NCBI GenBank assembly: GCA_903813345.2
Contig: CAIIXF020000366.1
Location: forward strand, 1 to 19,000
Length of the DNA: 19,000 bases
Reading direction: 5' to 3'
From: Owenia fusiformis
Lineage: Eukaryota; Annelida; Polychaeta; Sabellida; Oweniidae
The position numbers and the translations under genes were made by a program. The notes under the pieces were generated by a model. That model was not told the DNA's origin, did no database searches, and saw only the letters and a program-made list of their open reading frames with translations. This document shows positions 17,700 to 19,000 of this stretch, one piece after another; the stretch's first letter is position 1; every line of letters begins with the position of its first letter.

Positions 17700-17829
17700 C
17701 AAATCAGCTCGCTCCATTTAACACAAGTTATAACACTGTGGCTAGTCGATCTATGTGGATACATTCATTTATATGTAATGCATCGTGGGTACTCGCGTAC
17801 ATTATAGGGAATGGGATCATTGCAAAAAT

Positions 17830-17845
17830 ATGACAGCAAATCGAG
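17830..17845 (+). CDS. Very short candidate first coding exon (speculative)
   Basis: ATG ACA GCA AAT CGA G is followed directly by GTAAGTG, a near-perfect 5' splice site (GAG|GTAAGT). This would encode MTANR plus a split codon of an unknown protein whose other exons would lie downstream of the window. A strong donor match arises by chance every few kilobases, so support is thin. Confidence 0.12.
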
Positions 17846-18413
17846 GTAAGTGATCTCAGAGTTTCTACTTAACATTGTGACTTGAAATCTTGCATACATA
17901 TTCAATATACATAGTACGACAATGTGTGAAAGTTTCAGCTACCATATTCCTGTTATAGGGAAGATATTTGAAAAACATTTCGTAAACGTCAACATATATG
18001 TATAAAATGGATGCACTTATGTATCATTTGGATTCAGTACGGTAACAAATTGATGCTTTAGTAAATAAATTATACTTTTATCATGATGATTTATTTACTG
18101 ATGGACAACTGGCCAGATTTTCTTTGTATCCATTGTTTGGATAAACATTCCTCATTCAGTAAAGTAATTAGCCACCCCATTACACGTAGTCTAAAGACAT
18201 CCTCATGAAAAATTGAAAATACCATATATAATTAAACCCATCAACTGGAAAATGCCATTACAGATGAAATAAAGGACCCACGGTCCTGTGCTCCCACAGT
18301 GTAGAACCTTCAGAGGAATGTATATCCTGATTTCCAAACAAAAGTATTGGTAAATATGAGATCAATAAAAGATGAGTCATTTGTTGTTGGTTCAGATATG
18401 ATTTGTTGTAGGC

Positions 18414-18500
18414 AAAGGAAAAACTATGAATTTGACCTAGATTTTGACCTAGGCCTTTTAGTGTCCACATTTTGAAGGAAAGTAGATTTTGAGGACGGCT
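18414..18500 (+). repeat. Fragment of the 462-bp repeat family
   Basis: GGAAAAACTATGAATTTGAC and CTAGATTTTGACCTAGGC, then TTTTAGTGTCCACATTTTGAAGG without a break, match 8213-8275 and 9545-9606. It is separated from the next recognisable block by about 240 bases more than in the array at 8070-9770. Confidence 0.75.
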
Positions 18501-18830
18501 TCTATTGCAGATTCTTATTAAGTTGGCTGCATCCAAGCTGTATCTAGTGTTGTGTTGTTACAATTGATAATTTTCTCATGCCCAATTATAACCATCTTGC
18601 CGGGCCAGTTCTAGGGGTTTTAGAGCTAGTTTAGAAGGTGTTCTACTATATCGACCTGAGAAATGTGTGACGTCATAGTGATGATCCGTATGGACTGGTC
18701 TAGAATATATTCGGGACCGGCAATTTTTCCCCGGGAAATGCGTAAGATTTTCTTGCTATTTCAGCCCTGGTCGTTAACGGTAATAATAATACTAATAACG
18801 TCATTTCTGCGAGCAATATAGTGAAATATT
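18501..18830. other. Sequence interrupting the repeat relic
   Basis: No gene or repeat recognised. The block is longer than the usual spacer of the 462-bp unit by about 240 bases, so it may contain an insertion. A TGACGTCA word occurs at 18668-18675. Confidence 0.4.
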
Positions 18831-18834
18831 GGAC

Positions 18835-19000
18835 CTTGGGCCTTTTTGAAATTTCAAAATTCCATAACTTCCGAACCGGAAGTAGGATCAAAATCTGGTT
18901 TGCTGATTTGGATTCCTTGGACAATTTTACACATATTTCATAACTCATACATTGAATTCCAAGAACTTTTTATTGTGACCTACTTTTCGGATACCATATC
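18835..19000 (+). repeat. Fragment of the 462-bp repeat family, cut by window end
   Basis: TTTCAAAATTCCATAACTTC, then CGAACCGGAAGTAGGATC, and CGGATACCATATC at 18988-19000 match 9274-9421. The 120-base spacing between the two landmarks (18868 and 18988) is the same as in the main array. The copy continues beyond the window. Confidence 0.8.

Larger units (their letters stand above)
17024..18410. other. Intergenic stretch with two hairpins and a donor-like site
   Basis: No supported gene. It contains two perfect inverted repeats (17301-17334 and 17671-17699) and a consensus splice-donor word after an ATG at 17830. Frames at 17112-17309 and 17457-17660 have no recognisable features. Confidence 0.45.

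Overview
This looks like AT-rich, repeat-laden intergenic (possibly partly intronic) DNA from an animal genome, most likely a marine invertebrate. The pointers are several degraded Tc1/mariner elements, tandem repeats rich in TGACCT/AAGGTCA, GACAGACAGAC blocks, tRNA-like fragments and splice-like signals. A bivalve mollusc is my best guess, but that is inference from repeat style only. There is no prokaryotic gene organisation, and no intact protein-coding gene is visible. Open frames rarely exceed 110 codons, and nearly all are chance frames or fall inside repeats.

Layout. 1-2300: no clear gene, apart from one doubtful minus-strand exon (907-1062), an ~88-bp degenerate tandem array (1240-1720) and a 148-bp tandem pair with a palindrome (1870-2160), beside a tRNA-like fragment. 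2568-3537: mariner-type relic 1, with TA duplications and ~200-bp terminal inverted repeats (TIRs). 3714-3796: the best candidate host exon, a possible 3'-terminal coding exon. 4072-4323: a dispersed repeat with a second copy at 16785-17023. 4847-6176: a dispersed repeat split by mariner relic 2 (4982-6066); a second copy at 12126-12368 lacks the insertion and acts as an empty site. 6290-7440: ~100-128-bp minisatellite units in inverted orientation around a short hairpin element. 8070-9770: a ~462-bp tandem repeat, part-replaced by two perfect hairpins, a 19-bp triplet repeat and a GGATA polypurine tract. 10689-10892: a MITE-like element with a 5-bp duplication. 11607-11757: a large palindrome. 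14664-15639: mariner-type relic 3, with a broken minus-strand transposase. 18414-19000: another relic of the ~462-bp repeat, running off the window.

There is no operon or pathway here. The coherent story is repeat biology: three separate ~1-kb Tc1/mariner relics that all have unusually long TIRs (about 165-200 bp), one of them dated by a paralogous empty site, plus a tandem repeat that keeps a 17-bp palindrome containing two head-to-head ETS-like cores. I did not find a convincing new protein system.
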